Origin: Actinophytocola xinjiangensis
GTDB taxonomy: Bacteria > Actinomycetota > Actinomycetes > Mycobacteriales > Pseudonocardiaceae
Assembly: GCF_001921215.1 (NCBI RefSeq)
Contig: NZ_MSIF01000007.1
Span: 62,001 to 126,000 of the forward strand
Direction of reading: 5' to 3'
DNA: 64,000 nucleotides
The notes under the pieces are model-generated. The model was not told the DNA's origin. It did not search any database and saw only the letters and a list, made by a program, of their open reading frames with translations. Below, in pieces: positions 38,284 to 46,101 of the stretch. Positions within the stretch are counted from its first letter, which is position 1. Every line of letters starts with the position of its first letter. Made by a program: the position numbers and the translations under genes.

Positions 38284-38850
38284 TCAGCCGGCGTTGCGCG
38301 CCTTGCGCCGTGCCGTCAGCTCGTCGTCGTTCAACGGCTCGACGACCCCGCCGTCGGCCCGCTCGGCCGGGAACTCGTGGATCGTGCCGTTGATCTCCTG
38401 CATGGCGCCCGACACGGCGATACCGAACACGCCCTGACCGCCCTGGAGCAGGTCGACGATCTCCTCCGGCGACGTGCACTCGTAGACCGTCGTCCCGTCC
38501 GAGAACAGCGTGATCCTCGCCAGGTCACGCACCCCCCGGCGACGCAGGTGATCGACCGCCACCCGGATGTTCTGCAACGAGACACCCGTGTCCAACAGCC
38601 GCTTGACCACCTTCAGGACCAGGATGTCCTTGAACGAGTACAGCCGCTGCGAACCCGAGCCCTGGGCGCTGCGGATGGTCGGCGCGACCAGGCCGGTACG
38701 GGCCCAGTAGTCCAGCTGGCGGTAGGTGATACCGGCGATCTGACACGCGGCGGCGCCACGGTAGCCCACAAGCTCGTCGGGGGCCGCCTCGTCAGGGAAC
38801 AGCTCCCCCTGGCCACCGGTGACAGCCTCGACGGGACCTTCCTCGACCAC
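38284..38850 (-). CDS. MerR-family transcriptional regulator (Rv1830-like)
   Basis: 188 residues. MerR DNA-binding domain: [61 protein letters not shown]-terminal part [19 protein letters not shown] is typical of Rv1830 homologues. GTG 38850 has GGAGG five bases upstream. Gene order with the DUF151 nuclease and a second MerR matches M. tuberculosis Rv1828-1830. It has no cysteine metal-binding loop, so it is not a metal sensor of classical MerR type. Confidence 0.88.
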   Translation of the reverse strand: MVEEGPVEAVTGGQGELFPDEAAPDELVGYRGAAACQIAGITYRQLDYWARTGLVAPTIRSAQGSGSQRLYSFKDILVLKVVKRLLDTGVSLQNIRVAVDHLRRRGVRDLARITLFSDGTTVYECTSPEEIVDLLQGGQGVFGIAVSGAMQEINGTIHEFPAERADGGVVEPLNDDELTARRKARNAG

Positions 38851-39065
38851 GCCTGCCTCCGCTCTCCAACCGCCCGCGAGTCGCGCGAGGGGATGGGGCA
38901 CTCGCGATTCGCTCGCCTCGACGGTAAGTCGGGCGCGGGTGACGGTCAACGCGACGCGCGGGCGATCCGGGCCAAACCTCCGCATGGCGCAGCCTCGAAC
39001 GGGCCGTCGTCGCAGGCGGTGACGTCGACGGTGACAGGCCGCCGATATCGGCCCGCTGGACCCGC

Positions 39066-39539
39066 TCAGGTGTCGGCGCCGCGGAAGTCCTCGGGAGAGA
39101 CCGAGTCGAGGAACTCGCGGAACTTCTCCACCTCGTCCTCCTGCTCGTCCGGGATGATCAACCCGGCTTCCTGCAGGACGGAGTCCTCGGCGTGGATCGG
39201 GACACCGATCCGCAGGGCCAGCGCCACCGAGTCACTCGGCCTGGCCGAGACCCGGATGTCGCCGTCGAACACCAGCTCGGCGAAGAACGTGCCCTCCCGC
39301 AGGTCGGTGATCCGCACCTGCTCCAGCTCACGACCCAGCGCGCCGATCACGTCCTTGAGCAGATCGTGGGTCAGCGGACGGGCAGGCCGAACACCCTGCT
39401 GCTCCAGAGCGATCGCGGTGGCCTCCACCGAGCCGATCCAGATAGGGAGGTAACGCTCACCGTCGGTCTCGCGCAGCAACAAGATCGGTTGGTTGGCGGG
39501 TAGTTCCACCCGCACGCCCACGACGCGCATCTCGCTCAT
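39066..39539 (-). CDS. Bifunctional nuclease family protein (DUF151, Rv1829-like)
   Basis: 157 residues, single DUF151 domain. Matching parts: LLLRETDGERYLPIWIGSVEATAIA, cited as RYLPIWIGSVEA; PLTHDLLKDVIGAL; FFAELVFDG; ARPSDSVALALRIGVPI. Plant and bacterial members have DNase/RNase activity; the bacterial physiological role is open. ATG 39539 follows GGGAGG by eight bases. Conserved position between the two MerR genes. Confidence 0.9.
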   Translation of the reverse strand: MSEMRVVGVRVELPANQPILLLRETDGERYLPIWIGSVEATAIALEQQGVRPARPLTHDLLKDVIGALGRELEQVRITDLREGTFFAELVFDGDIRVSARPSDSVALALRIGVPIHAEDSVLQEAGLIIPDEQEDEVEKFREFLDSVSPEDFRGADT

Positions 39540-39709
39540 CGGGTTCGCCTCCCTTCGCTCGCCCAGCGAGGACACCCCTTGTTCGAGGATCGCTCATCGC
39601 TGGCCTCGACGCTACCCGCCATCCGGTTCCGATGCTCGTGTATCTACACCGCGATCCACGTCACGATGTGCGAACAGTGGGTAACGGGTGCTGTTCGGCG
39701 GGTTTCACC

Positions 39710-40432
39710 TTACCTGCTGGAAATCCGACGTAGGCCGGCCTTCACGAGCAGCGTGTGCAAACCGACCGACAGGGCCGCGAGATCACGGGTCGCCTCGTCC
39801 GCCCGACGCCGCGACTCGGGGTCCTGGTGGCGATACATCGGCGTGACAATCTGTTCCAGCAAACCGATCTCGCGGTCGGCCGAGGCGCGGAAGGCCCGCA
39901 GATGGCGCGGCTCGATCCCGTAGTTGGCCAGTGCCCTGGCCGTGCGCGCGATCTGCGCGGCCTCCGAGTCGTAGAGCCCGGCGGCGCCCGGACGGACCAA
40001 CCCGTACTGCTCCAACTCGCGCAACGTCGGCTCGTCGATCTCCGCCTGCTCCAGGAACTCCTCCTGGGTCAGCCGGCGCAGCGGGCGCTCCACGAACTGC
40101 TCCGGACCAGGCAGCCGATCCGGCACCGGCGTCAACACCGGGCGGTCGTCCTCGGCGCGGTCCGCCGCCTCCAACTGCTCCTTGATCACCTTCAACGGAA
40201 GGTAGTGATCACGTTGCGCCGACAACACGAACCGCAGGCGGGCCACGTCGGCCTCGGTGAACTGGCGATAGCCCGAGGCGGCGCGCGCCGGCCGGACCAG
40301 ACCCTCGGCCTCCAGGAACCGGATCTTGGAGATCGTGACGTCCGGGAAATCCGAACGAAGCCGGCTGAGCACCACACCGATGCTCAGGCCGGCACTCGTC
40401 TGCTCTCCGCGTGGCCGCCCGGCAGCAGTCAC
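39710..40432 (-). CDS. ftsR: MerR-family regulator FtsR (Rv1828-like)
   Basis: 240 residues. Winged-helix N-terminus SIGVVLSRLRSDFPDVTISK, IRFLEAEGLVRPARAASGYR, FTEADVARLRFVLSAQRDHY. A C-terminal domain with YGIEPRHLRAFRASADRE follows. Very similar to Rv1828; the Corynebacterium homologue FtsR activates ftsZ. GTG 40432 has only a weak purine run; the N-terminal extension relative to SIGVVL is short. Upstream is garA, 46 bases away. Confidence 0.9.
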   Translation of the reverse strand: MTAAGRPRGEQTSAGLSIGVVLSRLRSDFPDVTISKIRFLEAEGLVRPARAASGYRQFTEADVARLRFVLSAQRDHYLPLKVIKEQLEAADRAEDDRPVLTPVPDRLPGPEQFVERPLRRLTQEEFLEQAEIDEPTLRELEQYGLVRPGAAGLYDSEAAQIARTARALANYGIEPRHLRAFRASADREIGLLEQIVTPMYRHQDPESRRRADEATRDLAALSVGLHTLLVKAGLRRISSR

Positions 40433-40478
40433 TCCCGCCCCCGCTTCGTGCCGCTTCCCGTACTCTCCGAGACTCGAC

Positions 40479-40925
40479 TCAGGCGTTCGGGCCGGTGAGG
40501 AAGACCAGCCGGAACTTGCCGATCTGGACCTCGTCGCCGCCCGCGAGCACCGCCTGGTCGACCGGCTCACGGTTGACGTACGTGCCGTTGAGGCTGCCGA
40601 CGTCGATCACCACGAACTCGCCGCCCTCGCGGCGGAACTCCGCGTGCCGACGCGAAACCGTGACGTCATCGAGGAAGATGTCGCTGTCCGGGTGGCGCCC
40701 GGCGCTGGTGGTGTCGCGGTCGAGCAGGAAACGCGAACCCGCGTTCGGGCCGCGCTTGACCACCAGCAACGCCGAACCGTTCGGCAGCGCGTCGACACCC
40801 GGCTCTGGCGCGGGAGCCGCGGGCGGTGCCTGCTGCTCCGACTCGGCGAGGAAGTCTGCCCGGAAGACCGAGGTCCGCTCCGGAGACTGCTCCGGCGGGA
40901 CGCCGGGCCCGTCGTTGGTGCTCAC
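40479..40925 (-). CDS. garA: FHA-domain regulator GarA/OdhI
   Basis: 148 residues. FHA domain from about 50 to 145 (VVKRGPNAGSRFLLDRDTTS, AGRHPDSDIFLDDVTVSRRH, GSLNGTYVNREPVD). GarA binds and inhibits 2-oxoglutarate dehydrogenase and glutamate metabolic enzymes; phosphorylation near the N-terminus switches it off. The phosphorylation motif ETTSVFRADF of M. tuberculosis is ERTSVFRADF here: Thr18 (PknB site equivalent) is kept, the PknG-site Thr is Arg17. GTG 40925 follows GGAGGAG. Confidence 0.94.
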   Translation of the reverse strand: MSTNDGPGVPPEQSPERTSVFRADFLAESEQQAPPAAPAPEPGVDALPNGSALLVVKRGPNAGSRFLLDRDTTSAGRHPDSDIFLDDVTVSRRHAEFRREGGEFVVIDVGSLNGTYVNREPVDQAVLAGGDEVQIGKFRLVFLTGPNA

Positions 40926-41020
40926 CTGAGCTCTCCTCCTGCTGGTGCTGACTTCTACCTGTGTCAACGTACCGTGCGCGATCAGCAGGCCAGACGGTGA
41001 CTCCCCCGCGCCGGGTCGGC

Positions 41021-41404
41021 TCAGTCGTTCTCGGTGAGCTTCTGGTAGGCCGCCGCGTCCAGCAGGCCGTCGAGTTGCCCCGCGTCGGTGACGGTCAACT
41101 CGAAGATCCAGCCGTCGCCGTACGGGTCACTGTTGATCAGCTCGGGGGTGTCGTTCAGGGCGGTGTTCACCGCCGTGACCTCACCGCCGACCGGCGCGAA
41201 GATCTCCGAGACGCTCTTGGTCGACTCGACCTCGCCGACCGGCTCGCCCTGGGAGTAGGTGCGCCCGGCCTCCGGCAGCTCCACGAACACCACGTCACCG
41301 AGCTGCTGCTGGGCGTAGTCGGTGATCCCGACGCGCACGCGGGTGGCGTCGGTGGTCAGCCACTCGTGCTCCTCGGTGTACTTGCGGTCCTCCGGTGTGG
41401 TCAC
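41021..41404 (-). CDS. gcvH: Glycine cleavage system H protein
   Basis: 127 residues. Carries the lipoyl arm shuttling aminomethyl between GcvP, GcvT and Lpd. Lipoylation site K63 in GEVESTKSVSEIFAP. N-terminal YTEEHEWL and C-terminal GDGWIFELTV are canonical. GTG 41404 has GGAGG seven bases upstream. No gcvT in the window. It leads the gcvH-garA-ftsR group. Confidence 0.96.
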   Translation of the reverse strand: MTTPEDRKYTEEHEWLTTDATRVRVGITDYAQQQLGDVVFVELPEAGRTYSQGEPVGEVESTKSVSEIFAPVGGEVTAVNTALNDTPELINSDPYGDGWIFELTVTDAGQLDGLLDAAAYQKLTEND

Positions 41405-41449
41405 AGCCGGTCCTCCACTTGTGCTGGTCTGCCGTGTTTGCGCGGCAGT

Positions 41450-42046
41450 TTAGATGGCGCCGGCCTGCCGCGAGCGCAGCGCGTTGCGTGTCTGGACGAG
41501 GTAGAGAATGCCCGACCAGACGAACAGGGCGCCGCCCCAGACGGCGAAGGCGTAGGCGACCGGGCGGATGAGCGTCGCGGCCGTCGACCCGCCCTGGGCC
41601 AGCAGCAGCAGCGGCATCGCGTACATCAGGTTGAAGGTCGCCGCCTTGCCGACGTAGGTGACCTCGGGGGTGGTGAACCCGTTACGCCCCAGCAACCAGA
41701 TACAGACCCCCACCATCACGTCCCGCCCGACCAGAACCGCCGCGATCCACCACGGCACGATGTCGCGCACCACGAACGCGACGATCGTGGCCAGCGTGTA
41801 GAGGCGGTCGGCGGCCGGGTCGAGCATCGCGCCGAGCTTGCTGGCCTGGTCGAGCCAGCGGGCGATCTTGCCGTCGGCCCAGTCGGAGATGCCGCTGAAG
41901 ACGAGGATCGCCAGCGCCCAGCCGTCGGCCTGCGGACCGAGCAGTAGCCACAGGAAAACCGGGACGCCGGCGAGCCGGATGACGCTGAGCAGGTTCGGGA
42001 TGGTGAACAGCCTGTCCGGCAGTTCCTCCACGGCACGCTCCACCAT
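41450..42046 (-). CDS. CDP-alcohol phosphatidyltransferase (PgsA/Cls-like)
   Basis: 198 residues, five to six membrane helices. Complete catalytic motif D-x2-DG-x2-AR-x8-G-x3-D-x3-D in SDWADGKIARWLDQASKLGA plus MLDPAADR. Makes a phospholipid such as phosphatidylglycerophosphate or cardiolipin from a CDP-diacylglycerol donor; corresponds in place to Rv1822 (pgsA2). ATG 42046; GTG four codons earlier is an alternative. 45 bases separate it from gcvH. Confidence 0.88.
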   Translation of the reverse strand: MVERAVEELPDRLFTIPNLLSVIRLAGVPVFLWLLLGPQADGWALAILVFSGISDWADGKIARWLDQASKLGAMLDPAADRLYTLATIVAFVVRDIVPWWIAAVLVGRDVMVGVCIWLLGRNGFTTPEVTYVGKAATFNLMYAMPLLLLAQGGSTAATLIRPVAYAFAVWGGALFVWSGILYLVQTRNALRSRQAGAI

Positions 42047-42209
42047 GGCGATGACCCTATCCGGGCGGGCTCCGGACCTTGTCGGTGCAGGTCGGGCCCG
42101 GTGAACGTGCTCCACGACCCGCACCGGCGCGGACTCCCCGCGCCGTCACAGCTCGGCGCCGCGGGGACGCCGGCCACGTCGACGCGGGTCGGCGTCGCGA
42201 AGGGCCGGG

Positions 42210-42404
42210 TCAGGCGCGGTGGAGGCTCCAGCCGCGTCGGTGCAGGTCGGCATCGGTGAGGGCCTGCGGGCGGCCCCGGTCGTCGATGCCCATCCACAGG
42301 CCGGTCCAGCGGGCGCGGCCGGTGGTGGCCTCGCGGACGTAGCAGTGGCCACGGCTCCAGACCACGCTGAACGGTTCGGTCGGCAGGTCCTCGGTTCTCA
42401 TCAT
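42210..42404 (-). CDS. Small hypothetical protein
   Basis: 64 residues, MMRTEDLPTEPFSVVWSRGH then GLWMGIDDRGRPQALTDADL. Tryptophan-rich, possibly beta-structured. The start is uncertain: ATG 42404 or 42401 with a weak GAGAG. The frame extends upstream to a GTG at 42503 through a less GC-rich stretch. No family recognised. Confidence 0.4.
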   Translation of the reverse strand: MMRTEDLPTEPFSVVWSRGHCYVREATTGRARWTGLWMGIDDRGRPQALTDADLHRRGWSLHRA

Positions 42405-42545
42405 GCGGACTCTCACAGGTCGGTCGGTGTTCTCCCCGCCTGATTCTGTCGGCAATCGATCTTGAATTGTTAACCCGCGCACCCGAAAGAGTCGGTTGTT
42501 CACATTAATGTCACTTGCGGTAACACTGTGTGTACTGTAGGCGGG

Positions 42546-44252
42546 TCACCCACGCAGGTCGGGGAAGTCCTCCTCGCGGTACTCGCCGGCGACCGGTGCC
42601 GACGGATCGGCATGGACCTCGTGCTCGCGCCCCCGCAGCTCGACCCGCCGGATCTTGCCGGAGATCGTCTTGGGCAGATCAGCGAACTCCAGTCGCCGGA
42701 TCCGCTTGTACGGTGCGAGGTTCTCCCGGGCGAAGGCCAGGATCGACCGCGCTGTCCCAGCATCCGGTTCATGCCCGGCGGCCAGGACGACGTAGGCCTT
42801 CGGCACCGACAGCCGGATCGGGTCGGGCGAGGGCACCACGGCCGCCTCGGCGACGGCCTCGTGCTCGATCAGCACACTCTCCAGCTCGAAGGGCGAGATG
42901 CGGTAGTCGGAGGCCTTGAAGACGTCGTCGGCGCGGCCGACGTAGGTGATGTAGCCGTCCGCGTCACGGGAGCCGACGTCGCCGGTGTGGTAGAAGCCGT
43001 CGCGCATGACCTCGGCGGTGCGCTCGTCGTCGTCGGCGTAGCCGACCATCAGGCCGACCGGCCGCCGGCTGAGGTCCACACAGATCTCCCCCTCGTCGCT
43101 TGGCACGCCCGACGCGTCCACCAGCGCGATCCCGAACCCCGGCAGCGGCCGGCCCATGGACCCCGGCCGCACCTCCTGCCCCGGCGTGTTCGCCACGAGC
43201 ACCGACGTCTCGGTCTGCCCGAACCCATCCCGAATCGTGACTTTCCACGCCCTGGAAACCTGCTCGATCACCTCGGGGTTGAGCGGCTCCCCCGCCCCCA
43301 CGACCTTCCGGGGCGGCGTCCTGAGCTGGGTGAGATCAGCCTGGATGAGCATCCGCCACACCGTCGGCGGCGCACAGAACGAGGTGACCCCGCACCGGTC
43401 CATCCGGGCCATGAGACTGCCCGCGTCGAACCGCCCGTAGTTGACGATGAACACGGTGGCCTCGGCGTTCCAGGGCGCGAAGACGTTGCTCCAGGCATGC
43501 TTCGCCCAGCCGGGCGACGAGATGTTGAGATGCACGTCGCCGGGTTCGAGGCCGATCCAGTACATGGTCGAGAGGTGACCGACCGGGTAGGAGACGTGCG
43601 TGTGCTGCACGAGCTTCGGCGCGGCCGTCGTCCCGGAGGTGAAGTACAACAGGAAGGTGTCCGTGGCGGCCGTCGGCGCGTCCGCGGTGAACACCGTGTC
43701 CGCATCGTTGGAATCCGAGAACCGAAGCCAGCCTTCCCGCGCCTCCCCCACCGCGATCCGCGTGTAGTCCCCCGGGACGTCGTCGAACTTCGCGGTGTCC
43801 TCATCCCGCACGATAACGTGCGCCGCCCGCCCCCGATCGACCCGATCCCGCAGGTCAGCCGCCCCGAGCAGGGTCGAAGCGGGGATCAGGACAACCCCGA
43901 GCTTCATGGCCGCGAGGATCGTCTCCCAGAGTTCCCCCTGGTTGCCCAGCATGAGGATGAGCCGATCCCCCCGCCGGACGCCGTTGCTTCGCAACCAGTT
44001 CGCGACCTGGTTGGACCTACGGGACATCTCCGCGAACGTCCACCTGGCCTCCCGCCCGTCCTCCTCGACGATCCACAGCGCGAGGCGACTCGCCGTGGGC
44101 TCGGCGGCGGCGACCGCGTCGAACCAGTCGATCGCCCAGTTGAAGTGGGTGAGCGCGGGCCACTCGAACTCGGCGGCGGCCCGAAGGTAGTCATCACGCC
44201 GCTCAAGCAGGAAGTCCCGGGCGGCGCGGAAGGTGTCGGTCGGGCTGGTCAT
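42546..44252 (-). CDS. Acyl-CoA synthetase (AMP-forming, acetyl/medium-chain type)
   Basis: 568 residues, ANL superfamily. P-loop-like YFTSGTTAAPKLV near residue 215, IRDGFGQTETSVLV (A5), YHTGDVGSRDADGYITYVGR (A7-A8) and the catalytic C-terminal lysine region KTISGKIRRVELR. Activates a carboxylic acid to acyl-AMP and then acyl-CoA. ATG 44252 follows GGGAGAG. Same strand as the crotonase gene 146 bases upstream; both probably serve fatty or aromatic acid breakdown. Confidence 0.92.
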   Translation of the reverse strand: MTSPTDTFRAARDFLLERRDDYLRAAAEFEWPALTHFNWAIDWFDAVAAAEPTASRLALWIVEEDGREARWTFAEMSRRSNQVANWLRSNGVRRGDRLILMLGNQGELWETILAAMKLGVVLIPASTLLGAADLRDRVDRGRAAHVIVRDEDTAKFDDVPGDYTRIAVGEAREGWLRFSDSNDADTVFTADAPTAATDTFLLYFTSGTTAAPKLVQHTHVSYPVGHLSTMYWIGLEPGDVHLNISSPGWAKHAWSNVFAPWNAEATVFIVNYGRFDAGSLMARMDRCGVTSFCAPPTVWRMLIQADLTQLRTPPRKVVGAGEPLNPEVIEQVSRAWKVTIRDGFGQTETSVLVANTPGQEVRPGSMGRPLPGFGIALVDASGVPSDEGEICVDLSRRPVGLMVGYADDDERTAEVMRDGFYHTGDVGSRDADGYITYVGRADDVFKASDYRISPFELESVLIEHEAVAEAAVVPSPDPIRLSVPKAYVVLAAGHEPDAGTARSILAFARENLAPYKRIRRLEFADLPKTISGKIRRVELRGREHEVHADPSAPVAGEYREEDFPDLRG

Positions 44253-44398
44253 GCAACTCACTCTCCCGGGCGCGGAGTTCGGTAGCTGTCGATCATGACA
44301 GGAATTCGCGGGTACCGACGGCGATCATGTCGAAAGCCCGCACCTCGCGGAGGCCGGCCGACCATGTCGCTCCTGCCGTCGGTCCCGGAGCGTCCCGG

Positions 44399-45238
44399 TC
44401 ACCTGCCGCGGAACTTGGGTTCGCGGCGTTCGAGGAAGGCGGCGGCGGCTTCGGCGAGGTCCTCGCTGGGGAGGAAGGCGGCGTTCCAGGCGGCGACGTA
44501 ACGCAGGCCGTCGGCGACCTGCTGTTCGCGGCGGTGGCCGAGGACGTCCTTGACACCCTGGACGACCAGGGGCGGGTTCGCTGCGATCTCGGCGGCGAGG
44601 GTTCTGGCGGCGGCGAGCACGGCCACCTGGTCCGGGAACACCTCGTTGACCAGGCCGATCCGCTCGGCGCGGGCGGCGTCGACGTCGCGGCCGGTGAACG
44701 CCAGCTCGCGCAGGTGGCCCTCACCGACGATGGCGGCCAGGCGTTGCAGGCTCCCGAGGTCCGCGACGATCGCCACCTTCACCTCGCGCACGCTGAACTT
44801 CGCGTCCGCGCTGGCCAGCCGGATGTCGGCGGCGGCGATCACATCGACCCCGCCGCCGATGCACCACCCCGACACGGCGGCGACAACCGGTTTGCGACAC
44901 TCTGCGACGGCGTTGACGGAGCGTTGGAGCTGGCGGATCTCGTCGAGGAAGCGGGTGCGGGGGGCGGCGAGCGCGTCGCCGGCGAGAAGGGGGGCCCAGG
45001 TGGGCATCATCGCGGGCAGGTCGAGGCCGTAGGAGAAGTTCGCGCCGCTGCCGGTGAGCACGATCGCACGGACGTCGTCGTCGGCGTCGAGAGCGGTGAA
45101 GACGAGGGGGAGTTCGCGCCAGAAGTCCGGACCCATGGCGTTGCCCTTGCCGGGTCCGAGCAACGTCACCTCGGCGATCTGGTCCGCGACGTCGACCGTC
45201 ACCTTCATCGAGACAAGATCGTCCAGCTTCGTGGTCAT
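44399..45238 (-). CDS. Crotonase family, delta3,5-delta2,4-dienoyl-CoA-isomerase-like
   Basis: 279 residues. Oxyanion-hole segments FSYGLDLPAMM and SGWCIGGGVDVIAAADIRL. The active-site layout Asp (GGGVDV), Glu (FSVREVKVAI) and Asp (VADLGSLQRL) is that of mammalian dienoyl-CoA isomerase ECH1 rather than of hydratases, which have two Glu. The C-terminus LRYVAAWNAAFLPSEDL also resembles ECH1. Would handle odd-position double bonds in beta-oxidation. ATG 45238. Confidence 0.85.
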   Translation of the reverse strand: MTTKLDDLVSMKVTVDVADQIAEVTLLGPGKGNAMGPDFWRELPLVFTALDADDDVRAIVLTGSGANFSYGLDLPAMMPTWAPLLAGDALAAPRTRFLDEIRQLQRSVNAVAECRKPVVAAVSGWCIGGGVDVIAAADIRLASADAKFSVREVKVAIVADLGSLQRLAAIVGEGHLRELAFTGRDVDAARAERIGLVNEVFPDQVAVLAAARTLAAEIAANPPLVVQGVKDVLGHRREQQVADGLRYVAAWNAAFLPSEDLAEAAAAFLERREPKFRGR

Positions 45239-45410
45239 GCGGCCCATCCTCACCCAGTCGGTACCGGGGCGGCCACTCCAGGGACCGAATTTTCCACACA
45301 CGCAGTGTTGTCAAGCCGGTAGAAGAGTTCCCCCAATCGTGGCGGCCATCGTTTGGCACGCTGATCGACAGCGGGCGTCACCACCCGCTTCCCACCGTTA
45401 GGAGGCGCGG

Positions 45411-45581
45411 ATGCCACGCGACGACGTGATGTCGACGCCCATCTTCGACGAACTGCTGCGCGAGATGGCTAAGCGGGCCGAGCCCGAAACGTCGGAAACG
45501 CCGGGGTCGTCGACGGCCTCGGAGGAGCCGGCGCGCCCCGTGCCCAGCCCACCCCCACGGCGGCGGCACCGGGCCGAGTGA
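45411..45581 (+). CDS. Small hypothetical protein (56 aa)
   Basis: Starts at ATG 45411 with a textbook AGGAGG six bases upstream and stops at TGA 45579-45581. The N-terminus MPRDDVMSTPIFDELLREMA is amphipathic and helical. The remainder is Glu/Pro/Ser-rich, with a basic end (PPPRRRHRAE). GC-rich third positions support coding. No family recognised, though short proteins with a similar N-terminus seem common in relatives. Confidence 0.62.
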   Translation: MPRDDVMSTPIFDELLREMAKRAEPETSETPGSSTASEEPARPVPSPPPRRRHRAE

Positions 45582-46050
45582 GGTTGGTGGGTTGACGTTG
45601 GGCCAGTAGGCGCGCAGGGCATCGCCCCGTCCCGCGCCACGGGCCGGACCAGCGGGCGCATCGGCAGCTGTGCCGAACGCGGCGGCACCCGGCGGGTTCG
45701 GGAACGTGACATACGGCCGACCGCCGCCGCAGCCGAGCAGGACGGGGCGCCGCCGCAGTCGATCACGGCCGACCGCCGCAGCGCGAGCAGAGCCGACCGC
45801 CGCCGCAATCGAGCAGGGCGAGGCGCTGGCGCAGTCAAGCAAGGCGGGACGCTGCCGCAGCCGAGCACGGCCGACCGCCGCAGCAATCGGGCAAGGCGAG
45901 GCGCTGGCGCCCAGCGCTACCCGGTGAAGGGGCGCTGTCGCTGCTCTCTGGTGAAGGTCGGGCGGGTGGTCGCGGGTTGAGGGGCCGTCAGCGCCCGGGA
46001 TCGTCACTGGCGCCGTGTGAGGTGGCGGACTTGTGGTGGTTCACTGCCAA
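45582..46050. other. Long intergenic region with degenerate repeats
   Basis: About 470 bases without a supported gene. Its centre (45714-45916) carries four degenerate copies of a GCCGACCGCCGC motif interleaved with GAGCA(G/C) and AGGCGAGGCGCTGGCGC. Reading frames crossing it on either strand have no ribosome-binding site or family resemblance. Confidence 0.5.
45714..45916. repeat. Degenerate direct repeats
   Basis: Copies of GCCGACCGCCG(C) start near 45715, 45768, 45792 and 45870. Two of them are followed by AATCGAGCAGGGCGAGGCGC and AATCGGGCAAGGCGAGGCGC. Spacing is irregular. Confidence 0.6.
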
Positions 46051-46055
46051 ATGAG

Positions 46056-46085
46056 AGTGTACTTTCACTTGGGAGTGGACTACTG
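46056..46085. promoter_or_regulatory. Candidate operator of the MFS-TetR operon
   Basis: Two near-identical boxes, AGTGTACT (46056-46063) and AGTGGACT (46074-46081), lie 18 bases apart. The first sits in AGTGTACTTTCACT, an imperfect inverted repeat. They end 20 bases before the MFS start, a good place for the co-encoded TetR repressor. Confidence 0.4.
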
Positions 46086-46101
46086 AAATGAGGTGGGGGC
46101 G

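Noticed and set aside
45714-45916. CRISPR array
   Set aside because: Repeats are degenerate, irregularly spaced and without spacers or cas genes.
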